Shown here: piece by piece, positions 51,675-62,100 of the stretch
Layout of the letters: each line of letters begins with the position of its first letter
Numbering within the stretch: position 1 is the first letter of the stretch
From: Nitzschia sp. pyKryTriq1
Taxonomy: Eukaryota; Bacillariophyta; Bacillariophyceae; Bacillariales; Bacillariaceae
DNA length: 64,000 nucleotides
Direction: 5' to 3'
NCBI GenBank assembly: GCA_956465555.1
Contig: OY101125.1
Location: forward strand, 870,501 to 934,500
The notes under the pieces: generated by a model
What the model was told of the DNA's origin: nothing
The model's database searches: none
What the model saw: only the letters and a program-made list of their open reading frames with translations
Made by a program: the position numbers and the translations under genes

Positions 51675-52592
51675 TATCTCTTTATGGGATGTGAATCAGA
51701 CCCTGATTCACATCAGTCTATCTTCGGCACATAGCTAGCCACCAATCAAAAATTAGTCATCTCTAAACCAATCACATCATTCGATGCGGAATATTCGAAA
51801 GTTTACGAAGACGCCTCTTGGAATTTTCTTCCGACGACTTTCCCCCCCACTAAAGTAGTAAGAGTACAGGCAAAATGCGCGCGCAAGGCACCCCTGATTC
51901 ACATTTCACTCAAACTGAACAAGACCCATCATCGCATACCATCACTACTTTCAAAGCCGCTGGCCCTGGATAATTTGCGAGAACAGTTGCACATCGTCAG
52001 TGCCTCAGAACAAATGTTCGACAAAGAAAGGTATAACGATTATGTTCAGACATTGGAAGATCGTCTTTTCCTGACATCTGGGTCTATTGTTACTCCCCGT
52101 CGTTTGCAAAAGTTTAGGCAACGTGCAGTAGAGTACAAGTTATGTTCTATTGATAAAGATGGAAAAGTCAGACTGAATCCCTCTTTTTATTGCGGTTCGC
52201 GCTGGGATCGAGATATCTGCGGGTGGGATGTACTTATTGATGAAAGCAAGGACGCGTGTTTAAAGGCATGGTTCCTTATTTTTAAAAACCGTGCAATCTC
52301 GTATCGCACGGTCGAACTGGATGAATTGACGGGAGGTCCTGGTGTGGAGTATGACCTCTCCACTGATAACAAAGGTCCTCCGCTTGTTACAGGAGACCAA
52401 TCTAGTAGGGTTGGTCCAAGAATGCCGGAGGCATCCACTACACTACCGCTACCCATCCCAACCGTCATGCAGGCTCCAGCGCACCTTCGGTGCTACTTGT
52501 TTATCGATTACTATGTTTTGGTTGGTGGCTAGCTAGATGCTGAAGATAGTAAGATATGGATCACGGTCTGATCCATATCCCATAAAGAGATA
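51675..52592. mobile_element. 918-bp element with 77-bp terminal inverted repeats
   Basis: Positions 51675-51751 and the reverse complement of 52515-52592 align without gaps over about 77 bases with roughly 12-14 differences, starting tatctctttatgggat and ending ctagccaccaatcaaaa. Each arm also folds on itself: left gtgaatcag/ctgattcac, right atggatca/tgatccat. This is the build of a non-autonomous DNA transposon or foldback element. No transposase is recognised and no clear target duplication is seen. The frame at 51975-52532 lies inside and its stop falls in the right arm. Confidence 0.7.
51975..52532 (+). CDS. open frame inside the inverted-repeat element
   Basis: About 185 codons open without an ATG at the left end; a separate ATG frame at 51874 stops just before it. 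The product is not low complexity: HIVSASEQMFDKERYNDYVQ, TLEDRLFLTSGSIVTPRRLQ, KFRQRAVEYKLCSIDKDGKV, CGWDVLIDESKDACLKAWF, with a Pro/Ser-rich end. It could be a captured host gene fragment or the remains of an element protein. Not recognised, and it may be an inactive copy or an exon of a spliced gene. Confidence 0.35.
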   Translation: MREQLHIVSASEQMFDKERYNDYVQTLEDRLFLTSGSIVTPRRLQKFRQRAVEYKLCSIDKDGKVRLNPSFYCGSRWDRDICGWDVLIDESKDACLKAWFLIFKNRAISYRTVELDELTGGPGVEYDLSTDNKGPPLVTGDQSSRVGPRMPEASTTLPLPIPTVMQAPAHLRCYLFIDYYVLVGG

Positions 52593-53206
52593 GATAAAAA
52601 ATAATCGCAGTTCCGCCGGAATGAAACGTGAAGAATAATTCTACCAGGATCCACGAATGTTGAAATTATTATAGCCCCTTTGTTATTGCCCCCAATGTAA
52701 GTTTTCCGGTACCCCCCCGGATGACTAATAAAGTACCAGGTACTGGTACTGTACAGCACTGTCCCGGTAGTCGCTACCCGTCGTTTGAGTAATGATAACG
52801 GTATGTACGTACTGTACTGTACCATAGCTTACGCCCCGACCGTACTCGTACAAGTACAAGTACTGTAGTCGGGAAAGGCAGCGCGAAACCTCAACGGCTG
52901 TGCTAAAAGTGCGAAGCCAGCCTATCTGTATTCACTATAATATTTACCGTTCCCGCACTCGACACTGCTTGCACCAACCGGTCCGCACCGCCGGTATTAT
53001 TACAGGTTACCTTCTTGTAAAATACATTGTCCGTCTGACTTTAAAACTTGGACACTGTTGCAGTTGCTATTGATAACAATTGCGATCAATACCCATTTGG
53101 TCTCGATAAGGTGCCTCTACTCCTTCTAAGAGAGTACACAAGAAACAGGAGCTCGTTGAAGGGGGCACCTCATCTTTCCGCCCAAAATACGAAGTATATC
53201 AGAACA
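52593..53206. repeat. intergenic region with GTAC cluster
   Basis: GTAC words are dense at about 52733-52868 (aaagtaccaggtactggtactgtacag, then acgtactgtactgtacc and cgtacaagtacaagtac). The frame of the downstream gene is open from 53048 but has no ATG before 53207. Confidence 0.5.
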
Positions 53207-56095
53207 ATGGAGGCAAAGGCGGATTCCGATTGGGGCCATCGGTCGTTGCCGACCGTTATGATTCCTGACGAGATGAAGCATCACCAGGTCATCAAGGGGG
53301 AAGTACGCCACTTTGTTTCGGCCTCGCCTCGCTCTCAACATAAAAGGAGAAATAGTATGGGGAACATGAATTATAAGGAAAGGGACAGAGGGGGTGAGTC
53401 GCGATGGCAGAATTCCAGCAGTGAATTGACGGCAGTGCACGATGATTCTCCCGTGTTTCGCGGGGGGCACAGTCCGAGTATGGCCCGGACAAGCCTTCGA
53501 AAGCACCCGCTTCCGCCTCCGGGGCCCGGCAAGAACCGAGTGGACGGCAGTAGAAGTCCCAAGAAAAAGAGCGGCAGAAACGTAGCAAATTCAGTGCTTT
53601 CGAGTAGTGCTCATGAGCTCCGTACGAATGCAGAGTTGGATATTTTGGGGGCGCAAGGCGGCAAGGGCAGCATTAAGAACAAACAGTCTACCAAGAAACA
53701 GTGGTCTTCTAGCAGCAACCATGACTCGTCCACGAGAAAAACCAAGCCTCTTAACGACGGGTTGCCAGTGCCAAAATCCAGCAATTCGGGTCTCTTTGAT
53801 GGTGATTCCTTCATGGGGACCATGCCCCTAGGAGGTATGGAAGAAACTTTCGAATATAAGAATAATCGCAACGAAGAGCATTCTAGTGGTACTGCACCGA
53901 CCATTGTGTCCCGAGGTCCATGGTCTCCATCAAAACAACCCATTAAGAGTGCCATGCGACGGAAAAGAGGAGACAGTTTCAACAAAGAATCTAGTTTCAG
54001 TTCGATCAGTATGCCTGCCGCACATGATGATCCAAATCCCGACCGTGACTCGGTCACAGCCACCATGGAGTCTTCCGGATCGACAATGGCCTCCTTGGCG
54101 CCCCTGGTACCCACTCTGTCGGGGTCCGACAATCGATGGGCTTCCAATTCTCCAGGACAGCCCGCAATGCCCATGTCCCCAGCAGCCCGGGCACCCGTAA
54201 GACCTGGACGGACGGTTTCCGAAGATTCCTTATCCTTATCGGCAGGCCCACCTCCTTTGATGGATGATTCCGATGACGTGGTGGAAAGCAACGACGAAGC
54301 TGATAGCAGCGTGGCGTCCGGTAGCAGCTCCGTTAATGGAAGGATACAGTTGAAAACTTCCGAGGAAAAGGCCAGCAGTCCAGAAAATGACAACAGGACT
54401 GTCGCGCACGCACCAAAGACATCGTCGAGTCGACCCCAAACAAATAATAATGTACTGGCTATCCCTCCAAGCGCCGGGGACTTGGATCTCATCACTTCGG
54501 AGCATACAGCGAAAACAGCTCCTCTAGCCAAAGTAGATGCGAGTGCAAGGCGACGCGGCTCCACCGGCGCCTTGGCACAAAAGTGGGAGCAACAGTTTCC
54601 CCACAAGACCCCCATATTGCCTTCGTCTGCCCCCACGACACCCACAAATGGTGCCCGCAAGAGGTTCAATCATCGACGCCGCGGGTCCTTTGGAATATAT
54701 TCTAATGTCGTTGACGATGATCACGAGGCAGCTCAGCGGAAGCCTACTAGCATGGAAATGGCGAAAGAAAGTGGTGAGGATGAGTACGATCTTTTCTTGG
54801 AGTCAGGCGCGACTGGAGATTTTGCCTCGTGGCTAGAAGAACAAAAGCGGGAAAAGGATGCCACTGCTGCCATTTCGCCTACTTTCCCCCCACAAGATTC
54901 TCGACCACCGAGAGCAAGACGTGGATCGACAGGGGCCCTAGCACAGCGATGGGAGGAAGAGCTCTTGCCGACGTTGAAATCCACCATCCCTCCGATATCG
55001 CCGATGCAGGTCGCCAAACGCAGAGAATCAGGCTCCAGGCGACGGAGTTCAATGGGTGCTCTGGTAGAGAAGTGGGAACAGCTACTTACTCCTCCAGTAT
55101 CACCGAAAAAGCCGATTGAAATGGCGGGGGAACCCAAGATCGCGATCGACCTTTCGTCCACGGAACCACCTGCTGAAAACTTGATCCAGACGGAGGGTTC
55201 TCTAGTCGCCACTAGAGGTGATGTTGTAGTCAAAGAACAGCATTCTCCTAAGATAAATGCTGCTGTCTCCGATGTCGAACAGGTATATGGTGTGATTGGA
55301 TCTATGGACATAAATGATGAAGTGCCGCTGCCGCCATTGCCGAAAAAGCAGAAACGAAGAGGGTCGACAGGAACTTTGGAAAAGAAGAATAAGAAAAGTA
55401 ACGAGGATGGATCGGCCCCGACGTCGCCAGCCTCGGTGAAACGGCACAAGCGGAGAGGATCGACTGGTCGGATGAGCGAGTCTAGATCTGATAAAAGGAT
55501 TCATGTGCACCGTGAGAAAACGCACAAGTCTCTAAAGACGAAGGCTTTGAGTGAAGAATCCAGGCTTGAGATGGGAGACGGTCATGCCAGCACTTCCCCG
55601 ACATCTGAACAATCGGCCGGCGAGGCATCAGGCGAGGAGTTGTCGAAGAGGACGATTGATATGGATATTCTTACTCTGAATCCGACTCCGAATCAAGTTA
55701 AAAAGAAGAAGAAAAGCTCCAAATTGGACGACCTGGACAGTTCCAAGCGGAGCTGTAGTTCAGGAACCAACAAGATCAAGACAAAGAAGCCTTTGGTCGA
55801 GTCCCCCAAATCGAAAATTCCGAAGCCAAAAAAACATTTACCTGGATCGAAAGTGGTCGACATTTTGAAGGTCTCATCTTCGTCGGAGAGTGGGACCAAG
55901 AAGAAAAAGTCACAATCTATTGGTAATTTGAAGGTGAAGAAGAAAGATGGAACATCCGGTAGGAGAAAGAGCCAATCTGATGGTATTGTCATCTCTGCGG
56001 CCGACAGTGCAAGAATCAAGGAGAAGAAGATGAAATCGCGCGACGCACTCGGAGATGACAAAAAAAGAAGAACTTCGCTCAATAACGCAGGCTAA
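53207..56095 (+). CDS. RRGSTGALxxKWE-repeat disordered protein
   Basis: 962 residues from the ATG at 53207, no intron. Almost wholly disordered and Ser/Lys/Pro-rich. A short motif recurs at least six times: RRRGSTGALAQKWEQQFP, RRRGSFGIYSN, ARRGSTGALAQRWEEELLP, SRRRSSMGALVEKWEQLLTP, KRRGSTGTLEKKNKK and KRRGSTGRMSES. Each begins RRxS, the consensus of PKA-type kinases, and the first ones continue with an amphipathic helix ending in W-E. Long Lys-rich stretches follow (KKKKSSKLDDLDSSKRSCSS) and RRKSQSDGIVIS near the end. Possibly a kinase-controlled scaffold or microtubule-binding protein; no known domain. Confidence 0.65.
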   Translation: MEAKADSDWGHRSLPTVMIPDEMKHHQVIKGEVRHFVSASPRSQHKRRNSMGNMNYKERDRGGESRWQNSSSELTAVHDDSPVFRGGHSPSMARTSLRKHPLPPPGPGKNRVDGSRSPKKKSGRNVANSVLSSSAHELRTNAELDILGAQGGKGSIKNKQSTKKQWSSSSNHDSSTRKTKPLNDGLPVPKSSNSGLFDGDSFMGTMPLGGMEETFEYKNNRNEEHSSGTAPTIVSRGPWSPSKQPIKSAMRRKRGDSFNKESSFSSISMPAAHDDPNPDRDSVTATMESSGSTMASLAPLVPTLSGSDNRWASNSPGQPAMPMSPAARAPVRPGRTVSEDSLSLSAGPPPLMDDSDDVVESNDEADSSVASGSSSVNGRIQLKTSEEKASSPENDNRTVAHAPKTSSSRPQTNNNVLAIPPSAGDLDLITSEHTAKTAPLAKVDASARRRGSTGALAQKWEQQFPHKTPILPSSAPTTPTNGARKRFNHRRRGSFGIYSNVVDDDHEAAQRKPTSMEMAKESGEDEYDLFLESGATGDFASWLEEQKREKDATAAISPTFPPQDSRPPRARRGSTGALAQRWEEELLPTLKSTIPPISPMQVAKRRESGSRRRSSMGALVEKWEQLLTPPVSPKKPIEMAGEPKIAIDLSSTEPPAENLIQTEGSLVATRGDVVVKEQHSPKINAAVSDVEQVYGVIGSMDINDEVPLPPLPKKQKRRGSTGTLEKKNKKSNEDGSAPTSPASVKRHKRRGSTGRMSESRSDKRIHVHREKTHKSLKTKALSEESRLEMGDGHASTSPTSEQSAGEASGEELSKRTIDMDILTLNPTPNQVKKKKKSSKLDDLDSSKRSCSSGTNKIKTKKPLVESPKSKIPKPKKHLPGSKVVDILKVSSSSESGTKKKKSQSIGNLKVKKKDGTSGRRKSQSDGIVISAADSARIKEKKMKSRDALGDDKKRRTSLNNAG

Positions 56096-57039
56096 ACTAG
56101 TTTCAAAAGCTCGAAGGAAATCAAATTTTCTTGGCTTGTTAAGAGCTCCACCGCCGCCAGCGATATGCTTCGCTCTCTTTAGTCTCTGGTGTGCCCCCTG
56201 CATCGCGAAAGAAGATCGATGCTACTCCTAATACAAATACCTTTTAAAGCTGACTACTAGAGCCCAACAAAGCAAAAATCTCAAAGTTTGCTCCTGACTC
56301 ACCATTTATATTCAAAGGCATCACGACCCCTCGGCTTCCGCAATACTGCCTGCTATTCTTTCTTTTCTAAACTTTGATTCCGGCCCATATGAAGTATCGC
56401 CAGAGATATCACTGACGGAGAAGCCGTAGGTACTGTGAAGGAGCTAGCTGAGACTTGAAGTTTCTTATTCCTGGTCAGCTTCCTGTGGGATGATGATGAT
56501 TTGTCCATCATAAATCTATTGAGTTTGCACCCTTGCAATGATCGGGAGATGTGCCTGGGGTGGCTTGCATCTTGCATCAGTGCGGGCGGAAGATCGACAT
56601 CGTGCTGGTGCTTTGCGAAGAACGAGTTCAAAGGATGATCTACTGGATTATGAAACTTAAAATTGAAAATACTAGAACCCTCATTATTTTTTCACGTCCG
56701 GCAGGCGACCGATTTGACGGATATAGGGCCAGACGGACAGTACCAAGCGTACGTGCGGTACCGGTAGCACGAGCGACTATTATTGAAAGAAGTGACGAAC
56801 TTGACTCATCATTCATTCGACGTGCGTGGTGGTTTTCCACAAAGAAGAATCATCATCATCATCAGTCGCACGACTCACGATTGGGATAATCATGATCGAG
56901 ATGCATCATGCATCTTTGGACTTGTGTAGACTACATACCATAATACGGGTATCGACTATGTTTCTGGTGAGATCGACCACCTAAATGAGTCTTTATTCTC
57001 GGACATAAAAGTAAATCTTGACATTCAGTATATTTAATA
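56096..57039. other. intergenic region
   Basis: About 940 bp between two plus-strand genes. One GTACCGGTA word lies at 56757-56765. A minus-strand frame at 56353-56631 is short and not protein-like. The promoter of the ABC1 kinase gene lies at the right end. Confidence 0.4.
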
Positions 57040-59037
57040 ATGTTGCGAGCGGGAGGAGCTGCTCGTCGGATAGCCCGCAGAGCTGCCTTGGGTGTTGGAG
57101 CGGCATCGGCCGCGTCGGGAGTGGCAGCGACTGCTTATGCCTGTTCTGAACAAGGATTGGGCTTCCGGCGGGAGCTCCAGTTTTGGAGCGTAGTATCGCC
57201 TATTGTATTCGATTACTGGTGGCATGCTGCTTCCTCTAGTCCTTTTGTCAAGTATCAAAAGCTCGTTCATCCTTCTACCGAAACGAGTGAGGAAGACGTG
57301 GAAGTTGCCGGAGGAGAGACGACGACGACGACGAATGGCACAGCGGCGCGAGACAACAAATATAAAGAACTCCATGAGCGAAATGCGCCACGAATATTTC
57401 ACGTCATGCTTGATCTTGGGGGTCTTTACATCAAATTAGGTCAGGTCCTGTCAGTGACGGCTCTCCCAATCCCCGACCAATACCGCGATTTGTTTCGGAC
57501 TCTGCAGTCCTCCGTACCCGGTCATGCCGAATTCGAAGCGGTTGTCAAGCCTACTCTTGAGCAGGAACTTGGAAAACCATTAGAAGAAATTTTTGAAAAT
57601 GTGGAGGAGATTCCTTGTGGAGCGGCCTCAATAGGCCAGGCTCATAGAGCTATTTTACGAGAGACGGGGGAAGAAGTTATAATAAAAGTCCAGTATCCTG
57701 ATGCAAGGTGGCAAGTTCCCGCAGACATACAGTGTGTCGGCGACTTCATGCAACTGTGTGTGTATTTCAACTTAATAGATGAAAGCGCCTCGAAGCTATC
57801 CTACGAAGAATTTTCGCGACAGTTTCTCTCTGAGCTGGAATACGATAAGGAGCGACAGAATTTGGAGGAGGTTTACGAGAGTTCCCTAGATCCCAGCGCG
57901 CCTTATATTGAGCATGGAGTTGTTGTTCCACGTGTTTTCCCTGAACTTTGTACGAATCAAGTCATCACAATGACATACCTACCGGGCCCAAAGTTTGAAG
58001 AAGAAGCCAAACGACAACTCGAGATGGTAGGCATCAGCACGAAGCGCAGCATGCGAGACGTTGTACGAGAAGCTACCAAGGATGCCAACGGAACCAGTTC
58101 AGTGAACTCTGGATCTGTTGGTGCTCAGAACACGCCGGTTATTCTCAGTACTGCGGCCGAAGGCCCGACACAATGGCAACTAAAGCTGGCTCAGATTGTT
58201 GGCAAGTGGATTGGTGTTGATTCTGTTTTGGTCATGCTCCGAGTAGCTCGCAAACTGCTACTGTGGTCAAAATCCGCTGCCGTTTCTAGCATAAACGCTG
58301 CTTCTACGCTTTCTTTGGTCCCCTCCGACTGGGAAGCATGGGCAAAGGAACATGAAAATGCGGCCCTTCAGGTCGCTCGCCTCGATTGGACGCAACAGGC
58401 AGTGTATGCTCTCCTAGACGTTCACGGCTACCAGATACTCAATAGAGGGTACGTCTTTCGTCATCGTAGCATGATTATTTGTACGTACCATCGATTTAAC
58501 TCATTTCACTCCCCCCTTTAAAGGTTGTTCAACGCGGACCCGCACCCTGGGAATCTATTGATTGTACAGGATCAAGTGAACCAGTCGTCGAAGCCCTCAG
58601 AGCCAAAAATTGGGCTGATCGATTTTGGACAGTGCAAGCGCTTGACCATGGAAGAAAGGGTCAACGTGGCGAAGCTTTTGTTGAGTGTTGCAGATAATGC
58701 ACCTGATGACCAGATAGCCGGGTACTTTCGAGATTTGGGGATCCAAACCAAGAATGATTCCACACGCTTTCTTGCTGAGTTTGCTCGTCTCATGTTTGGA
58801 TCCTTCAAACCTGAACATTTGAACCATTCATGGCATAAGGAACTCCACAAAGAAGACAGGGTGACGTATTTCCCCAATGAATTGTCCATGGTATATCGAA
58901 CTTCGTTGCTACTCCGAGGACTAGCTATGTCCTTACAGTTAAATGTGTCAGTTGGGGAGCAGTGGCGGCACCATGCGCAATCGGCAATTGAAAAAAACAA
59001 CACAATTGACGAGAGCGCAGTACATTGTATGCACTAA
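57040..59037 (+). CDS. ABC1/ADCK/UbiB-family atypical kinase
   Basis: Exons 57040-58448 and 58524-59037 give 640 residues; the 75-nt intron (gtacgt...taaag) joins LNRG to [10 protein letters not shown]. Proteins of this family (yeast Coq8, human ADCK, plant ABC1K) have a protein-kinase-like fold and support quinone or lipid metabolism in mitochondria and plastids. Motifs are [10 protein letters not shown] (the KxGQ element, near residue 130), [12 protein letters not shown] (the Ala-rich loop), VIIKVQYP (lysine), [23 protein letters not shown] and [12 protein letters not shown] (metal-binding DFG). The basic, Arg/Ala-rich N-terminus ([20 protein letters not shown]) suits a mitochondrial signal. 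A non-conserved insert of about 100 residues lies before the intron. Confidence 0.9.
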
Positions 59038-59149
59038 TAAATAGGAACAAGAAGTAGAATATAATTTGAAATGCATTTATAAAAGATAGGTATGTGGAGT
59101 GGAGTCCATGATTTTCAGTATGCGCAGTGGTAGAAAATACACGCTTTTC

Positions 59150-62100
59150 CTATATGGGGGTAGCATTTCCGTAGGTGTAGCCATTCACTGGTGTGCCGAA
59201 AGGTGACTGGGATGAAGCAGGAAAGTCGCTCATGGTCGGAGTGGCTGCACCAGCTGGTCCCGTGATCGGACTGTGAGAAATAGGACAAAATAACTCGGAG
59301 CTTCGTGCAGGCAATTTGATAGGACTCGGGTGATCGGGCTGTGTTTGGGAATCGAGGCCAGCAGTATTCTTCTTTCGTTCCAAGTATCTTCCTGCTGCAT
59401 TCTGCTGTCGCCATGGCAAAGTTTTCTGTGAAAATCTGCTCTTGACAGATTGGTATTTTTCGACTGTGCTCGAGTCTTCATTGACAGAGGTGGGCTCTTT
59501 CTCCTCTACTACTGGAGTTGACTTGCGCCACGCTGGCGGCAGCTTCGATGAAGAGCCATTTTCTGTTGGTGGCTCCTCTCTCATTGGACTCGATGGAACA
59601 CCAGTTTGTGGCTGCAGACACTCAAAATAGGACAACCCTTTCCCAGGCTCAAGCACAATTTTTCGATCGAGTAGCCTAGGGCTTGGACTTAAGCATTCGG
59701 TCTCGACACTTGCACCATCGACGACGACGTACAATGGATGGTCGCCATCTGAAGGCACTCGTTGAAACGTCCCTACTCTAGTGCTTGTCGCCGATGGATC
59801 GTCCATGATGGGTCGTTTTTCGTCCAAAATCGCTGAGGAACTTCTCGATTTGAAGAATCGAAGAGATGAAGTGAAGTCACCGACTGTTTGCGCCTCCTTC
59901 ACTTTATCAGACTGCCCCAAAGGTTCATCATTATCACGATTTTCCTTTGGAGAATCTCCAGATTGTCCCATGCTCGAAGAAGAAATCTGAAGCTTAAATA
60001 GTGGTTGAGGGGTCAGAGTTTTCGTTTGTTGAGATGACACCGGGTCGTCCAGGACATTCGAGCTTTTGGGCGCAACAGTTGACCCGAAGACCTTCTGTCT
60101 ATCTACAATTGACTTGAATTGTGCTTCTGGTGGTAATGAAGCACGTGTCACCTCAATCGCGGCCTTGGGCTCTGTAGGTGTAGAAAGCGTCTTCATGGGC
60201 ATTTTCCCTTCTTGATCCATTTGGGCTTGGGCCGGGGCAGGTGGTTTGTTCAATACATTGCTTTCATTCAGAGCGCTTGCTAAGGTTTTTGAGGCGCTCG
60301 GAACCATCGAGGGTTTTGGTGCTGAAGCATTCTCAATGTCTGAAGAAAGTGAGCGCCTCGATGCCAACTGATCGTTTACACATGTTGAGCTCGTTGGCTG
60401 TAGAAAGCTTGATTCAAGCGATTTCTTCCGATCAGCCAAAGTCATCAATCGCCCGTTGATAGAAAGGACCGTAAGATCATTGTCTTCTTCATATTTTTTA
60501 CCTATTGCTACCACTGTTGTGAGATTGTTGGTGTCTGCATTCAAAGTTCCAGAAGCATTGCCTTTCTTTCCTCCAGTTGGCTCTGTATCATCGACTTTGC
60601 ATCCAAATGCCTTCATGCGATCTGCGAATGACAACGGCTGATCTGCAACTGCAAGACTTTGAGCGGCATCAGGTGGCATCTGTTCAGATTTCATGCCATC
60701 CTTTTCTTGTATTACGAGTTTGGGGTTGAGCACTTTTGAGAGCCGCGCGACTGGGTTGCGGTTGGACGACGTGGAATCATTAGTATCGGCGGGCAACAAA
60801 TCTGTAGATTCCGACGGCTCTTGAACGTTGGACATGAATACTTTCTTTCGATCCGCAATGGATACGAGCGTCTCATCTGCACTTAATGTTACACAAGACG
60901 GTCGAGATTTTGCATATGTCATGATGGCATTTGTGCCTTCATGGGGATTCTGCTCTTCGTCAGCTTTTCGCGCTTTAAAGGACTGTTTTCGAGGTACTGG
61001 GAAATCCGACTTGACAGAATGTAGCCCAGACTGTGTGCATTTGGGTTCTTTCTTTTCATGCAAAGCAGGACGGAAGCTGCTTGCGTGTGTCTTAAGATTC
61101 TCAGCAGCTTTCTTGTATAGATTTGTTGGAGAGGTCCTTGTAGACTGCTGAACAGAGTTTGACGTCGCGACTTGGTCTGTACTCTCGATACTATTTCTGA
61201 GAGCCTTTACTCTTCCTCCCTGAACATCAGACTTTCTGTTTCTCAAAGATGTTCTCTTGAGAGCGAGTTGTTCGTCGCCGATGGCCGTTGAATCATCCCC
61301 AGGAGGACCCAAAGTGCAAATTCCTTGCTGTCTCGCCGGCGGACCAGTTTGCCGAATGATGGAAATTCGTTTCCCACCTATTGTTTTGCCCTCGATTGCA
61401 ACCACCCCTTTTGAGGTGTCCGACAGACGTAGGGATTTGCTTCGTGACAGCCCCTTATCGTTGCGTTGACTTCCAACGCTATCGCGATGCGCTCTATCAC
61501 TGGAATCGAAAGAATCGCTTGACAAGAATGCTGCCTTCCGTTGGGCCAGTGTTGGCATGCTTGATAATTCTGGCTTAGTCGCCATGCCTCTTGGCGGCTC
61601 AAGTTCTTCCTCAGACGATCGGCTCCAACGATCCAACGTCGAGGATTTCTTGAATGGCGCCGCACCACCTGGTGCCGTATTTCTTGCCATTTTAGAATGA
61701 CCAGACGACGTAGCAATGCGTCGGTCCACTGACCATGATCTACGATGGTGAATTAAAATGGTGTTGGCGTTGGGATGAGAAGCCTTTGTAATGATGTGGG
61801 ATCTGGCTTGAACACTTGACGTGGGGGCGCTTGCAGTAGCAGACGAATCCAACTGTTCTCCTTTGCCAGGCCCAAGGCAACTCGATTTGCCTTGAAAGCC
61901 GGGTTGAAACTTTTTAATCCTGTCTTGCACAGAAGAATCTTTGTCGTCATTGAGACATGCTTTAAGAGTCGATATATTTTTGTCGTTTGGCTTGACCTGC
62001 TCGTCCTTCTTGGGCTTGGCAACATTGATCTGACCGTCGCTGGTGGACTTGACAACATCCTTGCAATAATTGCCTGTTTGGGACTTGTAAGGTTCAACTT

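Noticed and set aside
53611-54669. A 352-codon minus-strand frame
   Set aside because: It is the antisense of the RRGSTGAL-repeat gene, is low in complexity, and has no start context or family; the plus-strand gene explains it.
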